Source: Nevskia sp035651715
GTDB lineage: Bacteria > Pseudomonadota > Gammaproteobacteria > Nevskiales > Nevskiaceae
Direction: 5' to 3'
Assembly: GCA_035651715.1 (NCBI GenBank)
Contig: DASRFD010000012.1
Coordinates: 54,741 to 118,740, forward strand
Length of the DNA: 64,000 nucleotides
Positions 53,015-62,014 of the stretch are shown here, in pieces. Position 1 is the first letter of the stretch, and each line of letters begins with the position of its first letter. The notes below the pieces were generated by a model. That model saw only the letters and a program-made list of their open reading frames with translations. It was not told the DNA's origin and did not search any database. Both the position numbers and the translations under genes were made by a program.

Positions 53015-53836
53015 ATGGCTGACGGCAAGGTGCTGTTCATCACCGGCGCGGCGCGCGGCATCGGCGCCGCCACGGCACGCGAGGCCGCGGCGCGCGGCTA
53101 CCGGCTGGCGCTGGCCGACATCGACGGCGCCGCCGTGCGCGAAGCCGCCGCTGGCCTGGGCGCGCTGGCGCTGGAGCTGGACGTGCGCGACCCGGCGCAG
53201 TGGCAGCGCGCGCTGGACCAGGCCTGGCAGCATTTCGGCGGGGTGGACGTGCTGGTCAACAACGCCGGCGTGGTCCACACCGGCTACGTGCTGGACGTGC
53301 CGTTCGAGCGGCACCGCCACACCGTGGAGGTGAACTACCTCGGCAACATCGCCGGCGTGCTGGCGACACTGCCGCGCTTCATCGCGCAGGGGCACGGCCA
53401 CCTCATCACCATCTGCAGCCTCACCGCTTACATGCCGTTCCCCAGCCTGGCCAGCTATGCCGGCACCAAGCACGCGCTGCGCGGCTTCCACCACACCCTG
53501 GCCTGGGAATACCGCGAGCAGCCGCTGGACTTCACCATCGTCTATCCGCCCGCGGTGGAGACGCCGATGCTGGAGCAGGAGGCGCAGGACGACAGCGCCG
53601 CCGCCGCCTTCGGCGAGCCGCCGATTTCGGCGCAGGCGATGGCGCGCCACATCGTCGACGCGGTGGCGAAAAAGCCGCGCGAAGTCACCGTGCCGGCGTT
53701 GCAGGGCTGGCTGCTGCGCGCCTTCGGCGCCTTCGTCTGGATCATGCGCCTGGTGCTGGCCGACCTGGAGAAGCACGGGCGCAAGAACCTGGCGGCGCGC
53801 AAGGCCGCCCGGTCCCGGCCCGGCCAGCCCGCCTAG
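53015..53836 (+). CDS. Short-chain dehydrogenase/reductase
   Basis: 273 residues from the ATG at 53015. The cofactor motif is TGAARGIG (residues 10-17), with NNAG near 90 and a catalytic set of Ser near 135, Tyr near 149 and Lys near 153 in SYAGTKHAL. Asp in LADIDG after the second strand suggests NAD preference. The C-terminal part has a hydrophobic helix (GAFVWIMRLVLADL), as in membrane-associated 3-ketodihydrosphingosine reductase-like SDRs. Substrate unknown. Confidence 0.9.
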   Translation: MADGKVLFITGAARGIGAATAREAAARGYRLALADIDGAAVREAAAGLGALALELDVRDPAQWQRALDQAWQHFGGVDVLVNNAGVVHTGYVLDVPFERHRHTVEVNYLGNIAGVLATLPRFIAQGHGHLITICSLTAYMPFPSLASYAGTKHALRGFHHTLAWEYREQPLDFTIVYPPAVETPMLEQEAQDDSAAAAFGEPPISAQAMARHIVDAVAKKPREVTVPALQGWLLRAFGAFVWIMRLVLADLEKHGRKNLAARKAARSRPGQPA

Positions 53837-53878
53837 CGCGCAAGGGCCGACAACTTCGATTAGGTCACCAGGCAGAAC

Positions 53879-53963
53879 TTGCAGGATGTGCCGAGCGTAG
53901 CGAAGCGCATCTTCGGCATCCGGCGCGATCGATGCGCTTCGCGATGCTCAGCAGATCCTGCAA
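53879..53963. repeat. 85-bp imperfect stem-loop
   Basis: TTGCAGGAT at 53879 pairs with ATCCTGCAA ending at 53963, and the inner AGCGAAGCGCATC pairs with GATGCGCTTCGC. The word GCGAAGCGCAT also occurs near base 70, so this is one copy of a dispersed repeat. It sits between the convergent SDR and Mpo1-like genes, where it may also end both transcripts. Confidence 0.7.
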
Positions 53964-53998
53964 AAGCTGGCTGAGAAGCCGGCCCTACGATCTGGCGG

Positions 53999-54313
53999 CT
54001 AGAACGCGATCCTGCCGCTGAGGGTTTCCCGCAGCATGCGCAGGTCGCCGCGATACGACCACCAGGGATGCCGGGAGGTCGCCGGCCGGTTCTTCTCGAA
54101 CACGAAGTGCCCGACCCAGGAGAAGGCGTAACCCAGCCCCACCGCCAGTGGAATCAGCCACCACAGCCTGGCGGCAACCGCGCCGACGAGCAGCAGCCCC
54201 GCCACGGAGGTGCCGACCACGTGCAGGCGCCGGCAGATGCGGTTGGCGTGCTCGCCCAGGTAGAAGGGATAGAACTCCTCGAAGGAGGCGAAGTCGCGGG
54301 CTGGGGTATTCAT
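53999..54313 (-). CDS. Mpo1-like (DUF962) membrane protein
   Basis: 104 residues from the ATG at 54313. The conserved start FEEFYPFYLGEHANRICRRLH and later FSWVGHFVFEKNRPAT identify the DUF962 family, whose yeast member Mpo1 is an iron-dependent dioxygenase in fatty acid alpha-oxidation. Two membrane segments lie at about 43-75. It is short for the family but both motif blocks are there. It is divergent from the Crp/Fnr regulator, so it is a likely target. Confidence 0.85.
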   Translation of the reverse strand: MNTPARDFASFEEFYPFYLGEHANRICRRLHVVGTSVAGLLLVGAVAARLWWLIPLAVGLGYAFSWVGHFVFEKNRPATSRHPWWSYRGDLRMLRETLSGRIAF

Positions 54314-54346
54314 GGGGGCATAATGCGCGGCGGGGCGGAAAAACTC

Positions 54347-54362
54347 TGTCGCGTCCGCGACA
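54347..54362. promoter_or_regulatory. Perfect dyad TGTCGCGTCCGCGACA, likely Crp/Fnr-type operator
   Basis: Two 7-base half sites, TGTCGCG and CGCGACA, are separated by two bases; written another way it is TGTCG-N6-CGACA, the spacing of Crp/Fnr family sites. GGCGGAA at 54335 and TTCCGCC at 54363 extend the symmetry. It lies 24 bases before the Crp/Fnr regulator ATG and 33 bases before the divergent Mpo1-like gene, so it probably serves self-regulation and control of both. Confidence 0.7.
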
Positions 54363-54386
54363 TTCCGCCGCCACGGGCAAGGGGCC

Positions 54387-55094
54387 ATGCATACCCAGGC
54401 AAAGGACGACGGCGGCCTGTTCCTCGACCTGCCGGCCGACGCGGCGGCGCAGTTCGCCAGCCTGGCGAGCCGGCGCGCCCTCGGCGACGGCGAGCTGCTC
54501 TATGCCCGCAACGACCCGGCCGAGGCCCTCTACGGATTGATCCGCGGCCGCATCCGCCTCAGCAATGTCGCGCCGGACGGGCGCGAGGTGCTGATGGCGC
54601 TGTTCGAGCCGGGCGACTGGATCGGCGAGCTGTCGCTGTTCGACGGCCTGCCGCGCACGCACGACGCGGTGGCGATGGGCGAGGCCGAGGTGTTCGTGCT
54701 GCCGCGGCCGAAGCTGCTGGCCCTGCTCGACGCCGAGCCGCGGCTGTACCGCCACCTCGCCGCGCGGCTGGCGCGGCAGCTGCGCCTGGCGCTGTCCTAT
54801 ATCGACGACGCGGTGTTCCTGCCGCTGGCGCTGCGCCTGGCCAAGCGCTTGCTGCAACTGGCGAAAGTCTACGGCCAGGACACGCCGCAGGGCCTGCTGC
54901 TCGACCTGCACCTGCCGCAGGAGGACCTGGGCCGCATGCTCGGCGCCTCGCGCCAGAGCGTCAGCAAGGAGCTGCGCCAGTGGGAGAAGCGCGGCTGGAT
55001 CGCGCTGGACTACGGCCGGGTGCTGATCCGCGACCCGGCTCAGCTGCGGCACCTGCTCGAGCAGGCCGGGCCCGCGCCGCGCCGGGCGCCGTAG
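54387..55094 (+). CDS. Crp/Fnr family transcriptional regulator
   Basis: 235 residues. The cyclic-nucleotide-binding type beta roll covers residues about 15-125 (VLMALFEPGDWIGELSLFDG, then LPRTHDAVAMGEAEVFVLP), followed by the dimer helix. A C-terminal winged helix has LPQEDLGRMLGASRQSVSKE as the HTH. There is no N-terminal Cys cluster, so it is not an Fnr-type iron-sulfur sensor. GELSLFDGLPRTHDA is close to the Crp phosphate-binding cassette, but the usual Arg/Ser pair is altered, so the ligand is uncertain. A matching dyad lies just upstream. Confidence 0.92.
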   Translation: MHTQAKDDGGLFLDLPADAAAQFASLASRRALGDGELLYARNDPAEALYGLIRGRIRLSNVAPDGREVLMALFEPGDWIGELSLFDGLPRTHDAVAMGEAEVFVLPRPKLLALLDAEPRLYRHLAARLARQLRLALSYIDDAVFLPLALRLAKRLLQLAKVYGQDTPQGLLLDLHLPQEDLGRMLGASRQSVSKELRQWEKRGWIALDYGRVLIRDPAQLRHLLEQAGPAPRRAP

Positions 55095-55179
55095 GCGACA
55101 GCGGCCGCGGCGCCGGGCACAATCACTACGGTATGCGCCGCAGCATCGGCGCTTCGCGCCACGCAGAATGGAGTCTGCC

Positions 55180-56019
55180 ATGCCGAGCCCCCGCGAGAAG
55201 TACGCGACGATGCGCCAGCTGCACGAAAGCGGCTGCTTCGTCATCCCCAATCCCTGGGACGTGGGCAGCGCCCGCTACCTGCAAAGCCTGGGCTTCAAGG
55301 CGCTCGCCACCACCAGCTCCGGCGCCGCCTGGAGCATGGGCTCGCCCGACAATGATCTGTCGCTGGCGATGGCCCTGGCTCACATCCAGACCATCGTCGA
55401 GGCCACCGAGCTGCCGGTGAACGCCGACTTCGAAGGCGGCTTTGCGCCGGACGCGCACGGCGTGGCGCGCAACGTCGCGCTGTGCGTCGCCACCGGCGCC
55501 GCCTCGCTGTCGATCGAGGACTCCACCCGCGACCCGCGGCAGCCGCTGCGCGAGCTGCCCGACGCGGTCGAGCGCATGCGCGCCGCGCGCGAATCGATCG
55601 ACGAACGCGGCGGCGGGCCGCTGCTGGTCGGGCGCGCCGAATGCTTCCTCACCGGCCATCCCACGCCGCTGCAGGAATCGGTGAAGCGCCTGCGCGCCTA
55701 CGCCGAGGCGGGCGCCGACGTGCTCTATGCGCCGGGGGTGCGCACCCGCGAGGAGATTGCCGAGCTGGTCGCCGCGGCGGCGCCCAGGCCGCTCAACGTG
55801 CTGGCCAACCAGGCGATGCAGCTGAGCGTGGACGAACTGGCGGCGCTGGGGGTGCGCCGCATCAGCGTCGGCGGTGCGCTGGCGCGTGCGGCCTGGGGCG
55901 GATTCATGCGCGCGGCGGAGGAGATCGCCCGGCAGGGGACCTTCACCGCCCTCAAGGATGCGGCCTCCGGCGCGGTGCTGGATCAGTTTTTCACGCAGGA
56001 CCAGGCGCGGCGCGGCTAG
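55180..56019 (+). CDS. PEP mutase/isocitrate lyase superfamily protein
   Basis: 279 residues from the ATG at 55180 (GGAG upstream; an ATG at 55168 is less likely). The TIM-barrel motifs are FVIPNPWDVGSARYL, the metal-binding NADFEGGFAPD (residues 81-91) and SIEDSTRDP near 111. This subgroup includes carboxyphosphonoenolpyruvate phosphonomutase and 2-methylisocitrate lyase-like enzymes. It lacks the KKCGH-type motif of true lyases, so the reaction is unassigned. It follows the Crp/Fnr gene by 85 bases. Confidence 0.88.
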   Translation: MPSPREKYATMRQLHESGCFVIPNPWDVGSARYLQSLGFKALATTSSGAAWSMGSPDNDLSLAMALAHIQTIVEATELPVNADFEGGFAPDAHGVARNVALCVATGAASLSIEDSTRDPRQPLRELPDAVERMRAARESIDERGGGPLLVGRAECFLTGHPTPLQESVKRLRAYAEAGADVLYAPGVRTREEIAELVAAAAPRPLNVLANQAMQLSVDELAALGVRRISVGGALARAAWGGFMRAAEEIARQGTFTALKDAASGAVLDQFFTQDQARRG

Positions 56020-56053
56020 CCCGGAGGCGGCCTCCCGCCGTGTCATCCGGCGC

Positions 56054-57010
56054 TCAACCCTTCAGCAGCTGCAGCGGCCGCGGCGCCAGCACGCGGAAGT
56101 CGCGGCTGACCCTGCCGATCTCCTCCGGCAGCGCCGCCAGGTTGACGTTGGCGGAGAAGCCCGGAGCGGACTCGATCGGGCGGAAGAAGTCGTCGAAGTG
56201 GCTGGCCAGCACCACCCGCGGCTCGAGCCGCCCGAGGATGCGCCGCCAGTAGTCGCGGGTGAAGCGGCGCCCGGCGATGCCGGCGAGGAACAGGTCGACG
56301 CCGCCGCGCGGCACCGCCTCGTCGATCAGGTTGGCGCTGCCCTGGTGGTAGATGCGGATGCCGGCGACTTCTATGAGCATGGCCCAGACCTGGCCGCAGC
56401 GGTAAGCGCCCGGCGCGAGGTGGTCGAGGTGCTCGCAGCTCAGCTCGCCGTCGAAGGGCACCCGGTAGCCCAGCACCAGCTTCGAATGGCAGCTCGGGAA
56501 GAAGCGCACCGTGTACGGCCCCAGCTCGTAGGCCCTGCCGGCTTCCACCTGCACCGCCAGCTGCGGCGAGCCGTGGAGGGCCAGCAGCCGCGCCAGCGAG
56601 GCCGAGCCGTAGGCCTTGGCGCCGAAGCGGCGCGCGATCGCCGGCGCGTCGACGGCATGGTCGAAGTGGCAGTGCCCAACCAGCACGCCGGCCACCGCCT
56701 CGTCCGGCAGCAGGCGCGCCAGCAGCGCCGCATCCGGCATCGCCGCGGCGCCGCGCAGCAGGCTGCGCAGCGGCACGCGCGACAGGTAGGGATCGATGTA
56801 CAGCGCCTGGCCCTGGTAGCGCAGGCGGTAGCCCGCGGTGCCCAGCCATTGCAGCTCCAGCCCGCGCGGCAGGCTCAGCGCCGCCGCGTCCAGCTCGCCC
56901 AGCACCGCGGCGTCGTGGCGCTCGCGCGCGGCGCGCGCGGCGGCGAAGCGGGCGAAGCTGGCGAGGTGGCCGAGGGCGTCGAGCATGGGGCGATTATCGC
57001 CGATGCGCAT
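56054..57010 (-). CDS. MBL-fold metallo-hydrolase
   Basis: 318 residues (or 310 from the second Met at 56986). The motif HCHFDHA near residues 113-119 gives the HxHxDH zinc site, followed by SCHSK, YHQGSANLID and SHFDDFF near the end. It resembles UlaG/NAPE-PLD-like hydrolases of the beta-lactamase fold. Substrate unknown. It reads leftward towards the convergent PEP-mutase-family gene. Confidence 0.87.
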   Translation of the reverse strand: MRIGDNRPMLDALGHLASFARFAAARAARERHDAAVLGELDAAALSLPRGLELQWLGTAGYRLRYQGQALYIDPYLSRVPLRSLLRGAAAMPDAALLARLLPDEAVAGVLVGHCHFDHAVDAPAIARRFGAKAYGSASLARLLALHGSPQLAVQVEAGRAYELGPYTVRFFPSCHSKLVLGYRVPFDGELSCEHLDHLAPGAYRCGQVWAMLIEVAGIRIYHQGSANLIDEAVPRGGVDLFLAGIAGRRFTRDYWRRILGRLEPRVVLASHFDDFFRPIESAPGFSANVNLAALPEEIGRVSRDFRVLAPRPLQLLKG

Positions 57011-57073
57011 GACGCCTTTGCTCCCTGCTCACGCCTGCCGCGGAAGCGGACCGGGCCGCCTCTGGCCGTCCGC

Positions 57074-57514
57074 TCAGTTGCAGACGTCGTTGCCCTTGTC
57101 GAACACGATGCGCCACACCCCGGGCGCCTCGCGCCGCCAGATCGAGCTGAAGGTGGCGATCTGCTTGCCCTGCGCATCGCGCACCGGGCCGGTGCTGAGG
57201 GCGAGGTCGCCGGAATCCAGCACTTCCACCTGTGCCGGCTCCCAGGAGAACGGCGCCTGCGGCTTGTCGTAGAGCGGCTGCCAGGCCTCGGCCACCTCGC
57301 GTTTGCCGTGCAGCACGCGGCGGCTGCCGAAGAACACCGCCTGCTCGGACAGGAAGCCGGTGAAGGCGGCATGGTCGCGGTCGGCCATGGTCCTGGCGAA
57401 GGCGCGCTCGGTGTCGGCCACCTGCTGTTGCAACACGGCTTTGTCGACCCTGCCCGGCGCCGACGCACAGCCGGCCAGGACCAGCGGAAGCACGGCGACC
57501 GCAAACATGCGCAT
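57074..57514 (-). CDS. NTF2/DUF4440-like lipoprotein
   Basis: 146 residues. A lipoprotein signal peptide ends in the lipobox LAGC (Cys16). The mature part, VADTERAFARTMADRDHAAF and on to WRREAPGVWRIVFDKGND, is the cone-shaped SnoaL/DUF4440 fold that binds small ligands or acts as an isomerase-like enzyme. It lies 63 bases upstream of the MBL-fold gene and 30 bases downstream of the glucose dehydrogenase-like gene on the same strand. Confidence 0.85.
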   Translation of the reverse strand: MRMFAVAVLPLVLAGCASAPGRVDKAVLQQQVADTERAFARTMADRDHAAFTGFLSEQAVFFGSRRVLHGKREVAEAWQPLYDKPQAPFSWEPAQVEVLDSGDLALSTGPVRDAQGKQIATFSSIWRREAPGVWRIVFDKGNDVCN

Positions 57515-57544
57515 GTCATTCCCCGTCGGTGAGCATCCGTTCGA

Positions 57545-58870
57545 TCAAGGTGCCGCCGTCACCCGCCAGACCGTGTTGCCGACGTCGTCGGCCAGCAGCA
57601 CGGCGCCGTCGCGCGCCACCGCCACGCCGACCGGGCGGCCGCGGGCATTGCCCTGGGGGTCGAGGAAGCCGGTCAGCACGTCTTCCGGCGGGCCGCTCGG
57701 CTTGCCCCCGGCGAAAGGCACGAACACCAGCTTGTAGCCGCTGGCCGGCTGGCGGTTCCAGGACCCGTGCTGGCCGACGAAGGCGCCGCCGCCGTAATGC
57801 GGCGGCAGCAGCTTGCCGTCATAGAAGGCCAGCCCCAGCGAGGCGGTGTGCGGGCCGAGCGCGTAGTCCGGCACGATGGCCCTGGCCACCAGCTCCGGAC
57901 GCTGCGGCTGCACCCGCGTGTCGACGTGCTGGCCGTAGTAGCTGTAGGGCCAGCCGTAGAAGCCGCCGTCCCGCACCGAGGTGATGTAGTCCGGCACCAG
58001 GTCGCTGCCGATCTCGTCGCGCTCGTTCACCGCCGTCCACAGCGCGCCGCCGTGCGGCTCCCAGGCCAGGCCGTTGGGATTGCGCAGGCCGGAGGCATAG
58101 ACGCGGAAGCTGCCGCTGGCGCGGTCCACTTCGAGGATCGCGGCGCGGTTTTCCTCCTCCGCCATGCCGTTCTCGGCGACGTTGCTGTTGGAGCCGACGG
58201 TGACGTAGAGCTTGCTGCCGTCCGGGCTGGCCAGCAGGTTCTTGGTCCAGTGGTGGTTGCGCGGGCCGGCCGGCAGGTCGAGCAGCTTGCGGCCGGGCGC
58301 GGTGATCGTCGTATCGCCCTCGCGGGAGGGGAAGGCCAGCACCGCATCGGTGTCGGCCACGTACAGGGTGTCGCCGACCAGGGCCATGCCGAACGGCGAG
58401 TGCAGGTCCTTGAGGAACACGCTGCGCTGCGTCGCCACGCCCTTGCCGTCGGTGTCGCGCAGCAGGGTGATGCGGTTGGCGCTGGGCACGCCGGCGCCGG
58501 CCCGCTTCATGACCTGCTTCGCCACCCAGCCCTTGACCCCGGCATAGTCCACCGGCTTGGGCGGCTCGTTGGTTTCCGCCACCAGCACGTCGCCGTTGGG
58601 CAGCACGTAGAGCCAGCGCGGGTGGTCGAGAAGGGAGGCATAGGCGCTCACCGCCAGCCCCGGCGCGGCGTCCGGCCTGGCGCCGCTCCAGCCGACCACG
58701 CGCGCCACGTTGACGGTCGGCAGCAGGGTCGCGTGCGGCGGCGGCAGCACCGGGTCGGGGCCGCTGCCGGCCGCCACCGTCTGGGTGGCGCTTTCGCCGC
58801 AGGCGGCCAGCCCGCAGAGCAGCGGCGCAAGCAGGCCGGCCAGCAGGGGTTTGCGGAGCACGAGGCGCAT
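57545..58870 (-). CDS. PQQ-type sugar dehydrogenase-like lipoprotein
   Basis: 441 residues from the ATG at 58870. A lipobox lies at LAAC (Cys24), then a six-bladed propeller with NVAENGMAEEENRAAILEVD, SGLRNPNGLAWEPHGGALW and VNERDEIGSDLVPDY, the signature of soluble glucose/L-sorbosone dehydrogenase-type proteins. A loop FVGQHGSWNRQPASGYKLV also fits. The substrate and the real need for PQQ are unknown. A longer frame runs far upstream but has no conserved content there. Confidence 0.9.
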   Translation of the reverse strand: MRLVLRKPLLAGLLAPLLCGLAACGESATQTVAAGSGPDPVLPPPHATLLPTVNVARVVGWSGARPDAAPGLAVSAYASLLDHPRWLYVLPNGDVLVAETNEPPKPVDYAGVKGWVAKQVMKRAGAGVPSANRITLLRDTDGKGVATQRSVFLKDLHSPFGMALVGDTLYVADTDAVLAFPSREGDTTITAPGRKLLDLPAGPRNHHWTKNLLASPDGSKLYVTVGSNSNVAENGMAEEENRAAILEVDRASGSFRVYASGLRNPNGLAWEPHGGALWTAVNERDEIGSDLVPDYITSVRDGGFYGWPYSYYGQHVDTRVQPQRPELVARAIVPDYALGPHTASLGLAFYDGKLLPPHYGGGAFVGQHGSWNRQPASGYKLVFVPFAGGKPSGPPEDVLTGFLDPQGNARGRPVGVAVARDGAVLLADDVGNTVWRVTAAP

Positions 58871-59026
58871 CGAGAGGATCCCGGGTTGTTGTCGGCGCCA
58901 CGATGCGGCAAGCGCCGCCGCCTGACAAGACGGTTGGTCCCAGCGGAATAAGGCCATGATCATAAAGTCGTTCCGTTCCGCCCGGCCGAAGCGCAGAATC
59001 GGTGCACCGCATTCCGGAACCTGCCG

Positions 59027-59983
59027 ATGAAGATCAAGACCGCGCTGTTGCCGGCCTGCGTGCTGGCGCTGGCCGGCGCGCGGGCGGCGGCCGACCCGGC
59101 GCCGCCCGCCGACTGGAGCCAGGACCTGCTGGCCTGGCGCGCCGAGCGCGCGCAGAAGCTGTCCGCCCCCGAGGGCTGGCTGTCGCTGACCGGGCTGGAG
59201 CCGATCGCCGAGGGCCGCAACCCCTTCGGCGGCGCCGCGGACAATGCCGTGCGCCTGAAGGGCCAGGTGCCGGCGCACCTGGGCGTGCTGGAGCGCAAGG
59301 GCAGGCTCATCACGCTGCTGCCGCCGCCCGGCGGCTTCCCGGCCGGCTTCGAGGTGGACGGCCAGCCGGCGCGGCAGCAGGTGCTGCATGCCGACGACGA
59401 GCCGCAACCGACGCGCCTCACCGTCGGCAGCCTGGTGTTCTTCGTCATCCATCGCGGCGACGCCCGCGACGATCGCTACATCCTGCGCGTCAAGGACGCC
59501 CAGGCGCCGACGCGGCTGCAGTTCAGGCAGCTGAACTGGTACGCGCCGGACCCGGCCTATCGCGTGCGCGCGAAGTGGACGCCGTACGTTCCGCCGAAGA
59601 CCATCGCCATCGCCAGCATCATCGGCACCGAGGACCGGGCGCCGGTACCGGGCGTGGCCGAGTTCGAGATCGGCGGCAAGAGCTACAGGCTCGAGCCGAT
59701 CCTGGAGGAGCCGGGCGACACCGAGCTGTTCTTCATCCTGCGCGACACGACCAGCCCCAAGACCAGCTACGGCGCCGGCCGTTTCCTCTACACGGCGTTT
59801 CCCGACCACGGCCTCGACCAGCCCGGCGAGCTGTGGCTGGACTTCAACCGCATCCAGAATCCGCCCTGCGCCTATACGCCCTACGCCACCTGCCCGCTGC
59901 CGCCGCGGCAGAACTGGCTGAGCGTGGCACTGCCGGCGGGGGAGAAGAAATACCTGGAGCCGCGCTCGGAGGCCGGCCGCTAG
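59027..59983 (+). CDS. DUF1684 domain protein
   Basis: 318 residues with a signal peptide (residues 1-22). The DUF1684 features are WRAERAQKLSAPEGWLSLTG at the start, YGAGRFLYTAFP in the middle, and LDFNRIQNPPCAYTPYATCP near the C terminus, with two Cys that may pair. A periplasmic or exported protein of unknown function. It is divergent from the dehydrogenase-like gene (156 bases between). Confidence 0.9.
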   Translation: MKIKTALLPACVLALAGARAAADPAPPADWSQDLLAWRAERAQKLSAPEGWLSLTGLEPIAEGRNPFGGAADNAVRLKGQVPAHLGVLERKGRLITLLPPPGGFPAGFEVDGQPARQQVLHADDEPQPTRLTVGSLVFFVIHRGDARDDRYILRVKDAQAPTRLQFRQLNWYAPDPAYRVRAKWTPYVPPKTIAIASIIGTEDRAPVPGVAEFEIGGKSYRLEPILEEPGDTELFFILRDTTSPKTSYGAGRFLYTAFPDHGLDQPGELWLDFNRIQNPPCAYTPYATCPLPPRQNWLSVALPAGEKKYLEPRSEAGR

Positions 59984-60068
59984 GGAAAAAGGCCGCGAGG
60001 CGGCCCGGCACCAGGATGAACCCACCACTTGGCTTACAGTAGCGGCCGGATCCTCCGCCACGCCCAGG

Positions 60069-61454
60069 ATGACAGACCAGCCAGGTACGCCGCTTCCCCG
60101 GGTCCTCACCGCCTCGCACGCCACCGCCATCGTCGTCGGCACCATCATCGGCAGCGGCATCTTCCTGGTGCCGCGCGAGATGATGCAGGCCGCCGGCTCG
60201 GCCGGGCTGGTCTACCTGGCCTGGATCGCCGGCGGCCTGCTGACCCTGTTCGGCGCGCTGACCTATGCCGAGCTGGGCGCGGCGCGCCCGCACGCCGGCG
60301 GCGAGTACGTCTACCTGCGCGACGCCTACGGCGATCTCGCCGCCTTCCTCTACATGTGGACCTGGTTCGCGGTGGCCAAGCCGGCGTCCATCGCCACCGT
60401 CACCATCGGCATCACCCGCGTGCTCGGCAGCTTCCCGGCGCTGGCCTTCCTGCAGCGGCCGGTCGCCGAGGGCTGGCCGCTGCTGTGGGCGCAGCCCGCG
60501 GCGATCGCCTGCGCCTGGCTGGTCACCGGCCTCAACTACCTCGGCGTGAAGAAGGCCGGCGACTTCCAGCTGGTCTTCACCTGGCTCAAGGGCCTGCTGG
60601 TGCTGGCGATCTGCGGCGCCTGCCTGTTCGGCGGCCAGGGCAGCGCGGCGAATTTCCAGGCGGTACTGCCCGGTGCGATCGGCGGCTTCAGCGGCTTCAT
60701 GATCGCGCTCACCGCCACCCTGTGGGCCTACGACGGCTGGAACGACCTGAGCATGGCCGCCGGCGAGGTCAGGGATCCGCAGCGCAGCCTGCCGCTGGCG
60801 CTGGTGCTGGGCGTGCTGATCGTCGCGGCGCTGTACATGGCGACCAACGCCGCGATCCTCTACGTGCTGCCGCCGGACGACATGGCCGCTTCGCCGCGCC
60901 CGGCGGTGGAGGCGATGCTGCGCAGCGCCGGTCCGTTCGGCGCCGGGCTGGTGACGGCGGCGATGGCGCTGAGCATGCTGGTCACGCTCAACGGCACGGT
61001 GCTGTCCGGCGGACGCATCCCCTACGCCGCGGCGCGCGACGGCCTGTTCTTCAGGCGCATGGCCACGGTGCACCCGCGCTTCCACAGCCCCTCGGTCTCG
61101 CTGCTGGCCCAGGCCGTGCTCGCCACCGCGCTGCTGCTGCTGAGCGGCCGCTTCCAGGCGCTGTTCGAGCTGGCGATCTTCGCCGAGTGGCTGTTCTACC
61201 TGCTGGCGGCGAGCACCCTCTTCGTGTTCCGGCGCCGCCCCGGCGAGCCGCCCTCGCCGTACCGCACGCCGGGCTATCCGCTGCTGCCGGCGCTGTTCGT
61301 GCTCGCCGCCGGCGCCGTGCTGGTTTATACCTATGCCAGCAACCTGTGGCATTCGCTGGCGGGCACCGGGCTGATCCTGGCCGGCGTGCCGCTGTATCTG
61401 TGGCTGAAGGCGCGGCGTGGCGCCGTGGCCGGACAAGGGAGTACGCATTCATGA
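60069..61454 (+). CDS. APC family amino acid permease
   Basis: 461 residues with about twelve membrane helices. The first helix has IVVGTIIGSGIFLVPREM, the G-S/T-G-I-F element that binds the substrate alpha-amino and carboxyl groups in LeuT-fold APC transporters. LSGGRIPYAAARDGLFFRRM is the conserved loop of the LAT/amino-acid-antiporter type. Substrate not predictable. Its stop overlaps the ATG of the next gene by four bases (ATGA). Confidence 0.92.
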   Translation: MTDQPGTPLPRVLTASHATAIVVGTIIGSGIFLVPREMMQAAGSAGLVYLAWIAGGLLTLFGALTYAELGAARPHAGGEYVYLRDAYGDLAAFLYMWTWFAVAKPASIATVTIGITRVLGSFPALAFLQRPVAEGWPLLWAQPAAIACAWLVTGLNYLGVKKAGDFQLVFTWLKGLLVLAICGACLFGGQGSAANFQAVLPGAIGGFSGFMIALTATLWAYDGWNDLSMAAGEVRDPQRSLPLALVLGVLIVAALYMATNAAILYVLPPDDMAASPRPAVEAMLRSAGPFGAGLVTAAMALSMLVTLNGTVLSGGRIPYAAARDGLFFRRMATVHPRFHSPSVSLLAQAVLATALLLLSGRFQALFELAIFAEWLFYLLAASTLFVFRRRPGEPPSPYRTPGYPLLPALFVLAAGAVLVYTYASNLWHSLAGTGLILAGVPLYLWLKARRGAVAGQGSTHS

Positions 61455-62005
61455 AACGAGCGGTCCGCATCCTGCTGGTCTGCGCCTGTGGTCCGCTGGC
61501 GGGTTGCGCGGCGGTGGAAACCCTGCAGAAGATACAGTCCGAGGCGACGTTCCAATCCGGCGGCCCCGCCGCCGAGCCACCGCTGAGCGTGCTGGCGCTC
61601 GCCGTCAACGCCGGCTATGCGCCGGACAACGGACCCGATGCGCCGACCGCAGCCGGGGTGGAGCTGGTGCAGCGCTTCGCCCGCGACCTGGCGCAGAAAT
61701 TCCCGGCGGACTTCCCGGACCATCTGCGGCCGTACGGCGTCGCCGTCAGCGCGCCGGGCAAGGGCGTGCCCTTGCTGCGGGTCTACGTGTCGACAGCGCG
61801 CAAGCACTGCTACGAGACATCGAACGGCGATTGCGAGACGGAAGCCAGGATCGATGGCAGCCTGATCGGCAGCTCCGGCAAGCGTGACTGGTGGTTCACC
61901 GAGTGGATCACGCTCGACAGCTACAACGACAGTACCTTCCGCGCCTTCTACAAGCAGCTGGCTGGAGAGATGGCCAAGGCCCAGGTGGTGATCCGCGAGG
62001 AGTAG
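61451..62005 (+). CDS. Small lipoprotein, coupled to the permease gene
   Basis: 184 residues with a lipoprotein signal ending in LAGC (Cys19). The mature part has no recognised family and contains two further Cys (KHCYETSNGDCETEA) likely to form a disulfide. The ATGA overlap with the permease shows co-translation, so it may assist in the envelope, but a functional link is not shown. It ends nine bases from the convergent nadV stop. Confidence 0.75.
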   Translation: MKRAVRILLVCACGPLAGCAAVETLQKIQSEATFQSGGPAAEPPLSVLALAVNAGYAPDNGPDAPTAAGVELVQRFARDLAQKFPADFPDHLRPYGVAVSAPGKGVPLLRVYVSTARKHCYETSNGDCETEARIDGSLIGSSGKRDWWFTEWITLDSYNDSTFRAFYKQLAGEMAKAQVVIREE

Positions 62006-62014
62006 CGGCCGGCC

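Noticed and set aside
57545..60160. Extension of the dehydrogenase-like gene to 871 codons
   Set aside because: The protein has its own lipoprotein signal at 58870; the upstream part is antisense to the DUF1684 gene.
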